Assembly (NCBI GenBank): GCA_910575245.1
Contig: CAJTEN010000040.1
Location: 1 to 37,800, forward strand
Source of the DNA: Clostridia bacterium
Lineage (GTDB): Bacteria > Bacillota > Clostridia > Lachnospirales > Lachnospiraceae
DNA: 37,800 nucleotides
Reading direction: 5' to 3'
The notes beneath the pieces were generated by a model. That model had not been told where the DNA came from, ran no database searches, and saw only the letters and a program-made list of their open reading frames with translations. A program made the position numbers and the translations under genes. This document shows positions 1-7,664 of the stretch, in pieces (the stretch's first letter is position 1; each line of letters starts with the position of its first letter).

Positions 1-293
1 TACTAACCATCCGAAGTCAGTAATCTTATTTTACTCTGAGGTATTTTTTTCTCAACCTTCTTTCTTGGAATTCCCTATACTTGAATTATACAGGAAGCTC
101 CTTTCTTCATTCTTTTGATTGGTTTGACATGGCTGAACAATTAAAAGGTTGTTTAATCGTTCGCAAGCAGAGTATATCCATAAAAACGTTTAGCGTCAAT
201 GGGTTCTGCGGTGATATTCCCCTTTGGATTTGAAACACTTCTGATTGGATTGTTCATAAAAAAGATTTCTTTTTGGATAAAAAAGGCTCCTCT

Positions 294-422
294 ATGGAGC
301 GGACAAATGAGGAGTTCAATGGATATAATGATACCTGGTCACTTGATGGCCTTTCGTGCGGACGCTATGAATGGGGCGGCAGGTATTTTTCCCCCGAAAA
401 TACCGGATGCCCCTTATCATAA
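294..422 (+). other. Possible short ORF or gene fragment upstream of copA
   Basis: A 42-codon frame from an ATG to TAA whose translation has ordinary composition (it contains WSLDGLSCGRYEWGGRYFSP). It looks more protein-like than the longer overlapping frame 199-510. No good ribosome binding site precedes it, and it stays open some codons upstream of the ATG, so it may be the tail of a lost gene. Family not recognised. It also overlaps the probable copA promoter region. Confidence 0.2.
382..404. promoter_or_regulatory. Perfect inverted repeat upstream of copA
   Basis: GGTATTTT and AAAATACC are separated by 7 bases. The palindrome lies just upstream of a possible -10 (TATCAT, 415-420). It could be an operator for a second regulator or a small hairpin; no T-run follows. 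Confidence 0.35.
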
Positions 423-432
423 CGGTTCTTGG

Positions 433-446
433 TCCCCTACGGGGGA
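433..446. promoter_or_regulatory. CsoR-type copper operator in front of copA
   Basis: TCCCCTACGGGGGA is a near-palindromic G/C-tract with a central TAC. This is the form of the known CsoR operator of Bacillus subtilis copZA, which has a CCCTACGGGG core. It lies about 45 bases before the copA start, just downstream of a possible -10 at 415-420. The third gene of the operon encodes a CsoR protein, so copper-relieved autorepression is expected (inference). Confidence 0.7.
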
Positions 447-484
447 GGGGGACCGGCACACAAAAAATCTATTAGAAAGAAGGG

Positions 485-3061
485 ATGATTTTGTACAAGG
501 AGCAATTTGACATTACGGGTATGACCTGCTCGGCCTGCTCTGCCAGGATTGAAAAGAGTGTAGGCAGGCTGCCCGGCATCAAAGAAGTGTCCGTCAACCT
601 GTTAAAGAACAGCATGGTTGCTTCTTATGATGAATCTGTACTGGATACGGCAGGGATTGTCCAGGCTGTTGAAAAAGCCGGATATGGGGCATTCCCGAAA
701 ACGGCTGCAGATGTCCAGAACAAAAGCAGTGCCGCAGACCGGACCCAAAATCCAGGAACCAGTACGGCACAGGCAGAATATAAGCAGATGAAACAGCGGC
801 TGCTGCTTTCTGCACTTTTTACGGTCCCGCTGTTTTATATTTCTATGGGGCACATGATGGGCTGGCCTCTGCCCGGCTTCTTGCTGGGAATGGAAAACGC
901 TATGACATTTGCCTTCACGCAGTTCCTTTTGGTGATCCCTGTGGTATTTATCAATTTCAAATATTACCGGGTAGGCTTTAAGACGCTGTTCCACGGTTCT
1001 CCTAACATGGACTCTTTGATTGCGATAGGTTCCAGTGCTGCGGCAGTTTACGGTATTTATGCAATCTACAAGATCGGTATCGGCTTAGGGCATGGGGATA
1101 TGGCAACGGTCCACAGCTTTATGATGGACCTTTACTTTGAATCGGCGGGCATGATCCTGACACTTATCACATTGGGCAAGACACTGGAGGCGAGGGCAAA
1201 GGGCAAGACTTCGGATGCCATTACCAAATTGATGAACCTGGCTCCCAAAACTGCTACCGTGGAGCGGGACGGATTTGAAATCCAGATCCCCGTCACGGAA
1301 GTCCGGCTGGGTGAAACGCTGATCGTCAAAGCAGGTGAATCTATCCCTGTGGATGGGACAGTCCTGGAAGGTTCTTCATCGGTGGATGAATCTGCCCTGA
1401 CCGGTGAGAGCATCCCGGTGGAAAAGCATGCCGGCGATAAAGTCATCGGCGCCACGATCAACAAATCCGGTTATTTCAAAATGCAGGCTACGAAAGTAGG
1501 CGACGATACCACGCTCGCACAGATCATCCGGTTAGTGGATGATGCGACCAGCTCCAAAGCGCCGATTGCAAAGCTGGCTGATAAAGTCAGCGGCGTGTTC
1601 GTGCCGGTGGTCATCACGATTGCGGTAGCTGCTGCGGTTATCTGGCTGCTGGCCGGGTACGGCTTGGAATTCGCACTGTCCATCGGTATCTCTATCCTGG
1701 TCATTTCCTGCCCCTGTGCCCTGGGACTTGCAACACCTACGGCTATCATGGTAGGGACCGGTAAAGGCGCAACAAACGGTATTTTAATCAAATCAGCAGA
1801 AGCGTTGGAAACTGCACACAGTATCAATACAGTTGTTTTGGATAAGACAGGGACCATTACTCAGGGTAAGCCCGTTGTTACAAACGTGATGTGCGGGGAT
1901 GGCATTCGCCAGAAAGAATTGCTTCAAATTGCAGCGTCCCTGGAAAAATTATCCGAACATCCACTTGCGGACGCTATCGTATCTGAAGCGGAAAAAGAAG
2001 GGCTTTCTTTCCTGCCTGTCAGTGATTTCTGCCAGATTCCCGGCCAGGGCATTACCGGTCAGATCGAAGGTGAGGTCTGCCTGGCCGGAAACCGAAGGCT
2101 GCTGGAGGCGAATGGCGTCCAGGGAGGCGCGGTGCTGCAGCTTGGGGAATCAATGGCCGAAGATGGGAAAACGCCCCTGTTCTTTGCCCGTGCCGGCAGG
2201 CTCATTGGCGTGATTGCCGTAGCAGATGTGGTAAAACCTACCAGCAGACAGGCCGTACAGGAGCTGTCTGATCTGGGACTGGAAGTGGTCATGCTGACCG
2301 GCGACAATGCAAAGACGGCAGAAGCTCTTCGCCGCCAGGTCGGTGTGGACCGTGTTGTGGCAGAGGTATTTCCCCAGGATAAAGAGAAGGAAATCCGCCG
2401 TTTACAGAATGCAGGAAAGAAAGTCGCAATGGTCGGTGACGGGATCAATGACGCACCGGCGCTTGCCAGGGCGGATGTCGGCATTGCGATTGGAGCCGGA
2501 ACAGACGTTGCCATTGAATCTGCGGATATTGTATTGATGAAAAGCGATCTTTTGGATGTTTCTACGGCTATTCAGCTTAGTAAGGCGGTTATCCGGAATA
2601 TTAAGCAGAATCTTTTTTGGGCATTCATTTATAACATCATCGGAATTCCTGTAGCTGCGGGTGTATTCTTCATCCCGTTTGCGTTGAAGCTGAATCCGAT
2701 GATCGGGGCCTTTGCCATGAGCTTTAGTTCCGTGTTTGTGGTGACAAATGCCCTGCGGCTTCGGTGGTTTAAGCCAAAACATATTTTCCGTGAGGAAAAC
2801 GTTGCAGAAGACCAGACAATTATTGAAGAAAAAAATAAAGGAGTGATTCAGATGGAAAAGACATTGAACATTGAAGGTATGGTGTGCATGAACTGTGTGA
2901 AGCATGTGGATAACGCGCTGCGGGAGATCAAGGGTGTACAGGATGTGGCTGTGAGCCTGGAAAATAAATCAGCCCAGGTACAGCTGAGTCAGGATGTCGC
3001 CGATGCCGCGTTAAAGGCGGCCATTGAAGATGCCGGTTACGAAGTGATCGGCATCCGGTAA
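485..3061 (+). CDS. copA: Copper-exporting P1B-type ATPase with N- and C-terminal HMA domains
   Basis: Pumps Cu(I) out across the cytoplasmic membrane at the cost of ATP. The N-terminal HMA domain carries GMTCSAC (about residues 12-18). The membrane ion site CPC is at 409-411, the phosphorylated aspartate is D453 in DKTGT, and the hinge GDGIND is at 651-656. A charged linker (about 765-789) leads to a second HMA domain with GMVCMNC. At 858 residues it is longer than the usual 730-800 because of this extra domain. The ATG at 485 abuts its own GAAGGG ribosome binding site, so the in-frame TTG at 491 (6-base spacing) is the likelier start. The csoR frame begins at the base after the stop. All catalytic motifs are intact; copper rather than silver is inferred from CPC and CsoR. 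Confidence 0.95.
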   Translation: MILYKEQFDITGMTCSACSARIEKSVGRLPGIKEVSVNLLKNSMVASYDESVLDTAGIVQAVEKAGYGAFPKTAADVQNKSSAADRTQNPGTSTAQAEYKQMKQRLLLSALFTVPLFYISMGHMMGWPLPGFLLGMENAMTFAFTQFLLVIPVVFINFKYYRVGFKTLFHGSPNMDSLIAIGSSAAAVYGIYAIYKIGIGLGHGDMATVHSFMMDLYFESAGMILTLITLGKTLEARAKGKTSDAITKLMNLAPKTATVERDGFEIQIPVTEVRLGETLIVKAGESIPVDGTVLEGSSSVDESALTGESIPVEKHAGDKVIGATINKSGYFKMQATKVGDDTTLAQIIRLVDDATSSKAPIAKLADKVSGVFVPVVITIAVAAAVIWLLAGYGLEFALSIGISILVISCPCALGLATPTAIMVGTGKGATNGILIKSAEALETAHSINTVVLDKTGTITQGKPVVTNVMCGDGIRQKELLQIAASLEKLSEHPLADAIVSEAEKEGLSFLPVSDFCQIPGQGITGQIEGEVCLAGNRRLLEANGVQGGAVLQLGESMAEDGKTPLFFARAGRLIGVIAVADVVKPTSRQAVQELSDLGLEVVMLTGDNAKTAEALRRQVGVDRVVAEVFPQDKEKEIRRLQNAGKKVAMVGDGINDAPALARADVGIAIGAGTDVAIESADIVLMKSDLLDVSTAIQLSKAVIRNIKQNLFWAFIYNIIGIPVAAGVFFIPFALKLNPMIGAFAMSFSSVFVVTNALRLRWFKPKHIFREENVAEDQTIIEEKNKGVIQMEKTLNIEGMVCMNCVKHVDNALREIKGVQDVAVSLENKSAQVQLSQDVADAALKAAIEDAGYEVIGIR
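2852..3061 (+). CDS. Internal in-frame start giving a free CopZ-like copper chaperone
   Basis: Within copA, codon 790 is an ATG preceded by AAAGGAG at 2838-2844 with 7-base spacing, a strong Shine-Dalgarno inside a coding region. Translation from it gives 69 residues, exactly one ferredoxin-like HMA domain with the metal motif GMVCMNC. This is the size of a classical CopZ chaperone, which hands Cu(I) to CopA. The arrangement suggests either an ancestral copA-copZ pair that fused by loss of a stop, or a dual-product gene making CopA with the domain plus free CopZ. Use of the internal start is inference. Confidence 0.55.
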   Translation: MEKTLNIEGMVCMNCVKHVDNALREIKGVQDVAVSLENKSAQVQLSQDVADAALKAAIEDAGYEVIGIR

Positions 3062-3331
3062 GTGCCTATGAAAGCGCATAAAGGTGATATATCTCACAAG
3101 CTGAAAATTGCACGGGGACAACTGGATGGGATTTTGCAGATGGTGAAAGAGGACCGTTACTGTGTGGATATTTCCAATCAGATTTTAGCGACCCAGGCTT
3201 TATTAAGAAGCGCCAATCAGCAGATCCTGCAGGCCCATATCCGAACCTGTGTCCGTGAAGCATTACAGACGGATGCCGACAATCCGAAATTGGAAGAGGC
3301 ATTGAAACTGCTTGAAAAAATGATGCAGTAG
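3062..3331 (+). CDS. csoR: CsoR-family copper-sensing repressor
   Basis: An 89-residue all-helical DUF156/CsoR protein. The Cu(I) ligand set C34, H59, C63 (DRYCVDI and HIRTC) matches the C-H-C triad of CsoR and separates it from formaldehyde-sensing FrmR (no N-terminal Pro-His pair) and nickel-sensing RcnR. Without copper it would bind the G-tract operator at 433-446; Cu(I) releases it. The frame starts with GTG immediately after the copA stop; ATG at 3068 is an alternative and neither has a strong ribosome binding site, which fits translational coupling. An intrinsic terminator follows. Confidence 0.9.
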   Translation: MPMKAHKGDISHKLKIARGQLDGILQMVKEDRYCVDISNQILATQALLRSANQQILQAHIRTCVREALQTDADNPKLEEALKLLEKMMQ

Positions 3332-3337
3332 CATTTG

Positions 3338-3377
3338 GGAGTGGATGGGTGATGAATCCTCTCCACTCCTGCTTTTT
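3338..3377 (+). terminator. Intrinsic terminator after csoR
   Basis: GGAGTGGA pairs with TCCACTCC (3362-3369), followed by TGCTTTTTAT. It closes the copper operon. Confidence 0.75.
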
Positions 3378-3398
3378 ATCCTGTTTGGATTGCAATTT

Positions 3399-3440
3399 CT
3401 CCTATTAGGAGCGTACAGAAAAAAGGAAATTTTATATAAT
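3399..3440 (+). promoter_or_regulatory. Promoter region of the first MATE gene with a small palindrome
   Basis: CTCCTATTAGGAG (3399-3411) is a perfect 6-1-6 palindrome, followed by a TATAAT box at 3435-3440. No clear -35 is visible. The palindrome lies where a repressor or activator would act; the regulator is unknown. Confidence 0.4.
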
Positions 3441-3488
3441 TTAAGTGGTTAGACATGGCTAATAAATGAAAGTCAGGAGGAATAGGTG

Positions 3489-4862
3489 ATGAAACAGGCA
3501 CTTGATACAAGAACAAAACTTTTAACGAAAAATCCCTGGCCGCTTATGATAGAGCTTAGCATCCCTGCGGTTCTTGGTATGGTAGTGGTCGGGCTTTATA
3601 ACATGATGGATTCCATCTTTGTAGGCCAGATGGTAGGCGATGTGCAGATGGGGGCCATTTCCGTATCTTATCCGTTTACACTGATAAACGCTGGATCGGC
3701 GGCGATGCTGGGTGTGGGTTCTGCTTCGGTATTATCCCGCGCCATTGGTAAAAAGGATGAAAATACCATTAAGAAGATCATGGGAAACCTGGTTGCAATG
3801 GTCCTTTTATTGTCGGTTATTTATACCGCCGTGGGCATGGTGTTTACCCGCCAGCTTTTGTCTCTGGCCGGGGCCAGTGATAACATCCTGAATTATGCTG
3901 AAAAATACCTTCGGATCGTTTTTGCGGGTTCGCTGTTCGTAAACTTCTTCCAGAGTGCAAATATGGTGATCCGCGGCGAAGGGCAGCTCAAAAGAGCAAT
4001 GACAATCATTGCCAGCGGAGCCATTTTGAACATCATTCTGGACCCGATCTTTATTAAGATTCTGAATCCTTACGGTATGGGAATTGAAGCTGCCGCGTAT
4101 GCAACGGTCCTTTCCCAGTTTATCCAGGCGGCAGTTACGCTATGGTATTTCAAAAAGAAAAGCATCCATGTGAAGATTGGGCGTATTCGTATTGACGGTG
4201 AATTGCTTCCACAGGTTCTCTCCGTGGGTGTATCTGCCCTTCTGATGCAGATTTTGACTTTGGTACAGCAGACGGTGATCTATCGTGTAGCCTCCAATTA
4301 TGGCGGAGAGACTTCACAGCTCCTTTTGGGTGCCGCACTTCGTTTTTGGAATTTCTCGTTTGTCCCTCTGTGGGGCATCAGCCAGGGCTTCCAGCCGGCC
4401 GCCGGTACAAACTATGGAGCAAAGGACTATGACCGCGTAAAGACGCTGACCCGTGTTTTCATTATTGCAGCCACGGTATTGTCTCTGGTGTTCTATATTC
4501 CGGTTGAATTGTTCCCGGACAGGATTTTGTCCATGTTCCTGACAACGCCGGGCATTGCCGCATCGGGATCGACGAATTTCCGTATCATGTTCAGCACATA
4601 TATCCTGCAGGGAAGTTTCCTGATCGCTGTGACCTTGTTCCAGTCTTTGGGGAAAGCAAAAAAGGCAACCTGGCTGGTGCTGTTCCGCCAGATCATTTTG
4701 TTTATTCCGCTTTGTGTGGTTCTGCCAATGATCGCTGGTATGGGTATCCGCGGTGTCTGGCTGGCGATTGCATTGACAGATGCAATCCTGGTTATCATTA
4801 CGATTTCCATGATGCTTTACGAATTCCGCAAATTACCGGCAACTTCAAATGTGAAACGATAG
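3489..4862 (+). CDS. MATE-family multidrug efflux transporter (MepA/DinF-like)
   Basis: About 457 residues with 12 predicted membrane segments in two MATE halves. The N-terminal half holds the typical PLMIELSIPAVLGMVV and DSIFVGQMVG segments. MatE proteins expel cationic drugs or dyes using a Na+ or H+ gradient; the substrate cannot be read here. The start is ATG 3489, 8 bases after AGGAGG (3475-3480); the GTG at 3486 is too close. Upstream are a -10 box and a palindrome. It looks intact. A second, divergent family member lies at 29306. Confidence 0.9.
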   Translation: MKQALDTRTKLLTKNPWPLMIELSIPAVLGMVVVGLYNMMDSIFVGQMVGDVQMGAISVSYPFTLINAGSAAMLGVGSASVLSRAIGKKDENTIKKIMGNLVAMVLLLSVIYTAVGMVFTRQLLSLAGASDNILNYAEKYLRIVFAGSLFVNFFQSANMVIRGEGQLKRAMTIIASGAILNIILDPIFIKILNPYGMGIEAAAYATVLSQFIQAAVTLWYFKKKSIHVKIGRIRIDGELLPQVLSVGVSALLMQILTLVQQTVIYRVASNYGGETSQLLLGAALRFWNFSFVPLWGISQGFQPAAGTNYGAKDYDRVKTLTRVFIIAATVLSLVFYIPVELFPDRILSMFLTTPGIAASGSTNFRIMFSTYILQGSFLIAVTLFQSLGKAKKATWLVLFRQIILFIPLCVVLPMIAGMGIRGVWLAIALTDAILVIITISMMLYEFRKLPATSNVKR

Positions 4863-4873
4863 GAGGTATGGGT

Positions 4874-4972
4874 ATGTACCTCTGTGACGGAAGGATAGGA
4901 AATGATTACCAGGTGACGGACATTAAGCTGCCTGTCAATATAGAAAAACGGCTGGAGGCATTGGGGATATGA
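4874..4972 (+). pseudogene. Truncated FeoA-like ferrous iron transport protein
   Basis: Only 32 codons. The translation (YQVTDIKLPVNIEKRLEALGI) matches the first strand and helix of FeoA, the small SH3-like partner of the FeoB Fe(II) permease, which normally runs to about 75 residues. It stops exactly where the conserved T-x-G-T stretch should follow. AGGAGG at 4861-4866 gives proper spacing to ATG 4874. Only 11 bases separate it from the MATE stop. With the FeoB-associated gene just downstream and no FeoB, this marks a collapsed feo locus. Short match, hence moderate confidence. Confidence 0.5.
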
Positions 4973-5025
4973 GGAGCTGGAACTATTTACATATCAATGC
5001 AGCAGGGGATGTGGAGCCTTATGCG
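4972..5025 (+). pseudogene. Possible radical SAM (SPASM-type) gene fragment
   Basis: One frame reads SWNYLHINAAGDVEPYA. This resembles the HINAAGDVEPC region of radical SAM proteins with an auxiliary cluster, with the expected cysteine replaced by tyrosine. About 18 codons, no start, no continuation. The assignment rests on a short motif recalled from the family and could be chance. Confidence 0.3.
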
Positions 5026-5083
5026 AGGGATTGGAGACCTGTTGCTGATGGACTGTGGGATTCCGGCCGGAAAGGAGTTTAAG

Positions 5084-5227
5084 ATGATTGTCACAGGGGT
5101 AATCGTTGTCGGCATTGTCCTTTATGCAATATGGGCTGTCCGGAAGGTACGAAGGGACCACAGGAACGGTTCATGCTGCGGCGGCAGCTGTCCCGGCTGC
5201 ACAGGGAAAGGATATTGCAGTAAATAA
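5084..5227 (+). CDS. FeoB-associated Cys-rich membrane protein
   Basis: A 47-residue protein: one N-terminal transmembrane helix (VTGVIVVGIVLYAIWAV), a basic stretch, then a cysteine cluster (SCCGGSCPGCTGKGYC). This is the layout of the small protein family normally encoded right after feoB and thought to assist Fe(II) uptake. The start is ATG 5084, preceded by AAAGGAG (5071-5077); the longer upstream extension of the frame has no support. No feoB remains in the window, so it is an orphan and possibly functionless. Confidence 0.7.
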   Translation: MIVTGVIVVGIVLYAIWAVRKVRRDHRNGSCCGGSCPGCTGKGYCSK

Positions 5228-5235
5228 ACTGTTTG

Positions 5236-5266
5236 GGAGCCGGTATTTTTTGAGGGTGCCGGCTCC
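5236..5266 (+). terminator. Hairpin after the FeoB-associated gene
   Basis: GGAGCCGG pairs with CCGGCTCC around a 15-base loop. The T-run is in the loop rather than after the stem, so it is a weak terminator or another RNA structure. Confidence 0.4.
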
Positions 5267-5301
5267 TGAATTGCACTGTTGACGCATTTGCGTTATAATT
5301 T

Positions 5302-5332
5302 CCGATTGGAGTGATAAACCTCCCGATTGGAG
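5302..5332 (+). promoter_or_regulatory. 21-bp-spaced direct repeats before the AraC gene
   Basis: CCGATTGGAG occurs at 5302-5311 and 5323-5332, a 21-bp period equal to two helical turns. A TATAAT box lies just upstream at 5294-5299. AraC-family proteins bind direct half-sites with this spacing, so this is a candidate autoregulatory site (inference). Confidence 0.4.
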
Positions 5333-5341
5333 CGGTGCGAA

Positions 5342-6388
5342 ATGAAGAAAACCTATATAATAAAAGATGCAAGGAAAAAGCTGTTGGAACAGATCGAAAA
5401 TACAAGAATGAAAGAAAGGACTGCTATGAGTACAGACCCGATTATGAATCCAAAGGGGTTGTCTGCGGTCATACCCGAAGATAATGATGGCTATTGTACT
5501 GTCTATAAGATGGACTGCACGGACGGGCTTGGCCTGATGACAGTATATGAGGTCTATCCTGGCATCCAGGTCATTTACAATGATTTTGAAGCTACAAGCT
5601 GCGAATGGGATGGGCAACCCGGTAAAAGCATACTGGAGATCAACCATTGCCGGGAAGGCCGGGAAGGCAGCCGCCTGTTGAGCGGTTCATGCTTATATCT
5701 GGGAGAAGGTGATATGTCTATCCATGCTATGGACAACTGCTCACCTGAAATGACTTTTCCGTTAAAACATTATCGTGGGATTTCCGTGGTGATCAACCTT
5801 AATGCGGTAGCTGAAAATCCACCTGAAATTCTTTCTGAAAGTGGCATTGATATTCTGGGCTTTAAGGAAAAATTCTGTGCTGATGGGGACTGTTTTATCA
5901 TGCGGGCAAAAAATGAGATTGAGCATATCTTTTCTGAATTATACTCTGTGCCGGACTTTTTGCAGAAATCTTATTTTAAGCTCAAAGTCCAAGAATTACT
6001 TTTGTTCCTAAGCGTGATAGATGTTTCAAAGGAAAAACAGAGGGAGCAATATACCGCTCCCCAGGTGGAGATTGTAAAAGAGATTCACCAAAAACTGGTT
6101 TCCAATTTACAGGAGCGGTTTACGATTGAACAGCTTTCAAAAGAATACCTTATCAATACAGCTACGTTGAAAAATACATTTAAGGGTATTTATGGAAAGC
6201 CCATTGGAAACTATATGAAGGAGTACCGCATCAGACAGGCCGCCGTGCTGCTTCGCCAGACACAGGCGACAATAGCGGAGATTGCGAATCAGGTCGGCTA
6301 TGAAAATCAGAGCAAATTTGCTACTGCTTTTCGGGATATTATGATGATCTCACCGGCGGAATACCGAAAGCAGAATGTTGGTGAGTAG
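5342..6388 (+). CDS. AraC-family transcriptional regulator (PchR/YbtA-like)
   Basis: About 348 residues. The N-terminal sensing region has the SILEINHCREGREG stretch typical of PchR-like regulators, which often control siderophore or iron ABC exporters. The C-terminal ~100 residues form the double helix-turn-helix (FTIEQLSKEYLINTATLKNTF; IAEIANQVGYENQSKFATAF; ISPAEYRK). ATG 5342 is used here; ATG 5425 (AAAGGA upstream, 320 residues) fits the length of the paralogue at 9760 and is a real alternative. A TTG further up (5327) is unlikely. The cfa gene follows on the same strand after 82 bases. The effector is unknown; iron or siderophore is inferred from family only. Confidence 0.85.
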   Translation: MKKTYIIKDARKKLLEQIENTRMKERTAMSTDPIMNPKGLSAVIPEDNDGYCTVYKMDCTDGLGLMTVYEVYPGIQVIYNDFEATSCEWDGQPGKSILEINHCREGREGSRLLSGSCLYLGEGDMSIHAMDNCSPEMTFPLKHYRGISVVINLNAVAENPPEILSESGIDILGFKEKFCADGDCFIMRAKNEIEHIFSELYSVPDFLQKSYFKLKVQELLLFLSVIDVSKEKQREQYTAPQVEIVKEIHQKLVSNLQERFTIEQLSKEYLINTATLKNTFKGIYGKPIGNYMKEYRIRQAAVLLRQTQATIAEIANQVGYENQSKFATAFRDIMMISPAEYRKQNVGE

Positions 6389-6470
6389 AAACATTATGAA
6401 AAACGGTACTGTCAAATGAAGCTGACCACGGCACAGCGGCAAATATTTGGGAAAAGAATGGAGATAAGCA

Positions 6471-7634
6471 ATGTTGGAAGAAAATGTTATCATACCTTTT
6501 TTGAAGAAATTTGACCAGTACCCTTTCTGCGTAAGGTTGAACCGGAAGGAGTACCAGATCGGGGAAGGAGAGCCGGAGTTCACGGTGGATTTTAAAAAGC
6601 CGGTTTCTCTGACTTCCCTTATGACAAGTACCTCTCTCGCTTTGGGGGAGGCTTATATGGATGGGGATTTGGAGATCGAGGGGGATCTGTACTATGCCTT
6701 AGATCATTTTTTAGGGCAGATGGACAGGTTTTCCGCAGATGAATCCGCATTAAAAAAGCTGATGTTTCCATCAACGGCAAAGAAGAACCAGCAGAAGGAA
6801 GTGCGAAGCCACTATGACATTGGGAATGATTTTTATAAGCTCTGGCTGGACGAAACCATGTGCTATTCCTGTGGTTATTTTCAGCATGAGGACGATTCTC
6901 TTTACCAGGCACAGGTGAACAAGGTAGATCATATTCTGAAAAAGTTGTGCCTGGAGGAAGGAATGTCGCTGCTTGACATTGGCTGCGGGTGGGGATTTTT
7001 GCTGATCGAGGCGGCAAAGAAATATGGCGTTCATGGAATGGGGATTACGTTGAGCCAGGAACAGTACCGGGAGTTTCAGCGTCGCATTGCAGAGGAACAC
7101 TTGGAAAGGTTTCTTACGGTGGAGCTGATGGACTACCGGGACATTCCGAAGTGCGGGCAGACCTTTGACCGGATTGTGAGCGTTGGCATGGTGGAACATG
7201 TTGGGCGTAACAATTACCAGCTTTTCATGGATTGTGCAAAGGCTGTACTGAAACCGGGTGGTCTGTTCCTGCTCCATTTTATCAGTGCCTTAAAGGAACA
7301 CCCCGGTGACCCGTGGATTAAAAAATATATCTTTCCCGGTGGCGTTGTTCCGAGTTTGCGGGAAATGCTTTCCTGTGCGGCGGAGGACGGTTTTCACACG
7401 ATGGACGTGGAAAATCTAAGGCTTCACTATAACCGTACCCTGCTGTGCTGGGAAAGAAATTATAAGGAACATATCAGAGAAGTCCGGAAAAAGTTTGATG
7501 AAAGGTTTGTAAGAATGTGGGATTTGTATTTGTCGGCCTGTGCCGCCACCTTCCACAATGGAATCATTGACCTGCACCAGATTCTGTTTGCAAATGGGAT
7601 CAACAATGGATTGCCGCTTGTGCGGTGGTATTGA
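6471..7634 (+). CDS. cfa: Cyclopropane-fatty-acyl-phospholipid synthase
   Basis: Transfers a methylene group from S-adenosylmethionine onto cis double bonds of membrane phospholipid acyl chains, hardening the membrane against acid and other stress. 387 residues, normal for Cfa. The N-terminal lipid-binding region is followed by SHYDIGNDFYKLWL (from 113), the SAM-binding LDIGCGWG (168-175), the VSVGMVEHVG segment and the C-terminal HNGIIDLHQILFANG. GGAG stands about 8 bases before ATG. It lies after the AraC regulator, possibly co-transcribed. A perfect hairpin begins right at the stop codon. Confidence 0.95.
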   Translation: MLEENVIIPFLKKFDQYPFCVRLNRKEYQIGEGEPEFTVDFKKPVSLTSLMTSTSLALGEAYMDGDLEIEGDLYYALDHFLGQMDRFSADESALKKLMFPSTAKKNQQKEVRSHYDIGNDFYKLWLDETMCYSCGYFQHEDDSLYQAQVNKVDHILKKLCLEEGMSLLDIGCGWGFLLIEAAKKYGVHGMGITLSQEQYREFQRRIAEEHLERFLTVELMDYRDIPKCGQTFDRIVSVGMVEHVGRNNYQLFMDCAKAVLKPGGLFLLHFISALKEHPGDPWIKKYIFPGGVVPSLREMLSCAAEDGFHTMDVENLRLHYNRTLLCWERNYKEHIREVRKKFDERFVRMWDLYLSACAATFHNGIIDLHQILFANGINNGLPLVRWY

Positions 7635-7658
7635 TTTTGGGAGCAAAATCCCAAAATC
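7633..7658. other. Perfect 10-bp hairpin at the cfa stop codon
   Basis: GATTTTGGGA, a 6-base loop, then TCCCAAAATC. There is no T-run, so it is either a poor terminator or an RNA-stability or operator element. It stands just before the G9 tract of the next gene. Confidence 0.5.
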
Positions 7659-7664
7659 CTGTGA

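Noticed and set aside
199..510. 103-codon frame overlapping the copA start
   Set aside because: It crosses the probable promoter and CsoR operator, lacks a ribosome binding site and has odd composition. The shorter alternative frame 294-422 reads better.
594..2905. Several long minus-strand frames opposite copA
   Set aside because: They are antisense to a fully motif-supported ATPase, with no ribosome binding sites or recognisable domains.
5279..5299. TTGACG...TATAAT as a promoter for the AraC gene
   Set aside because: The two boxes are only 9 bases apart, far from the needed 16-19; only the -10 box is kept as plausible.
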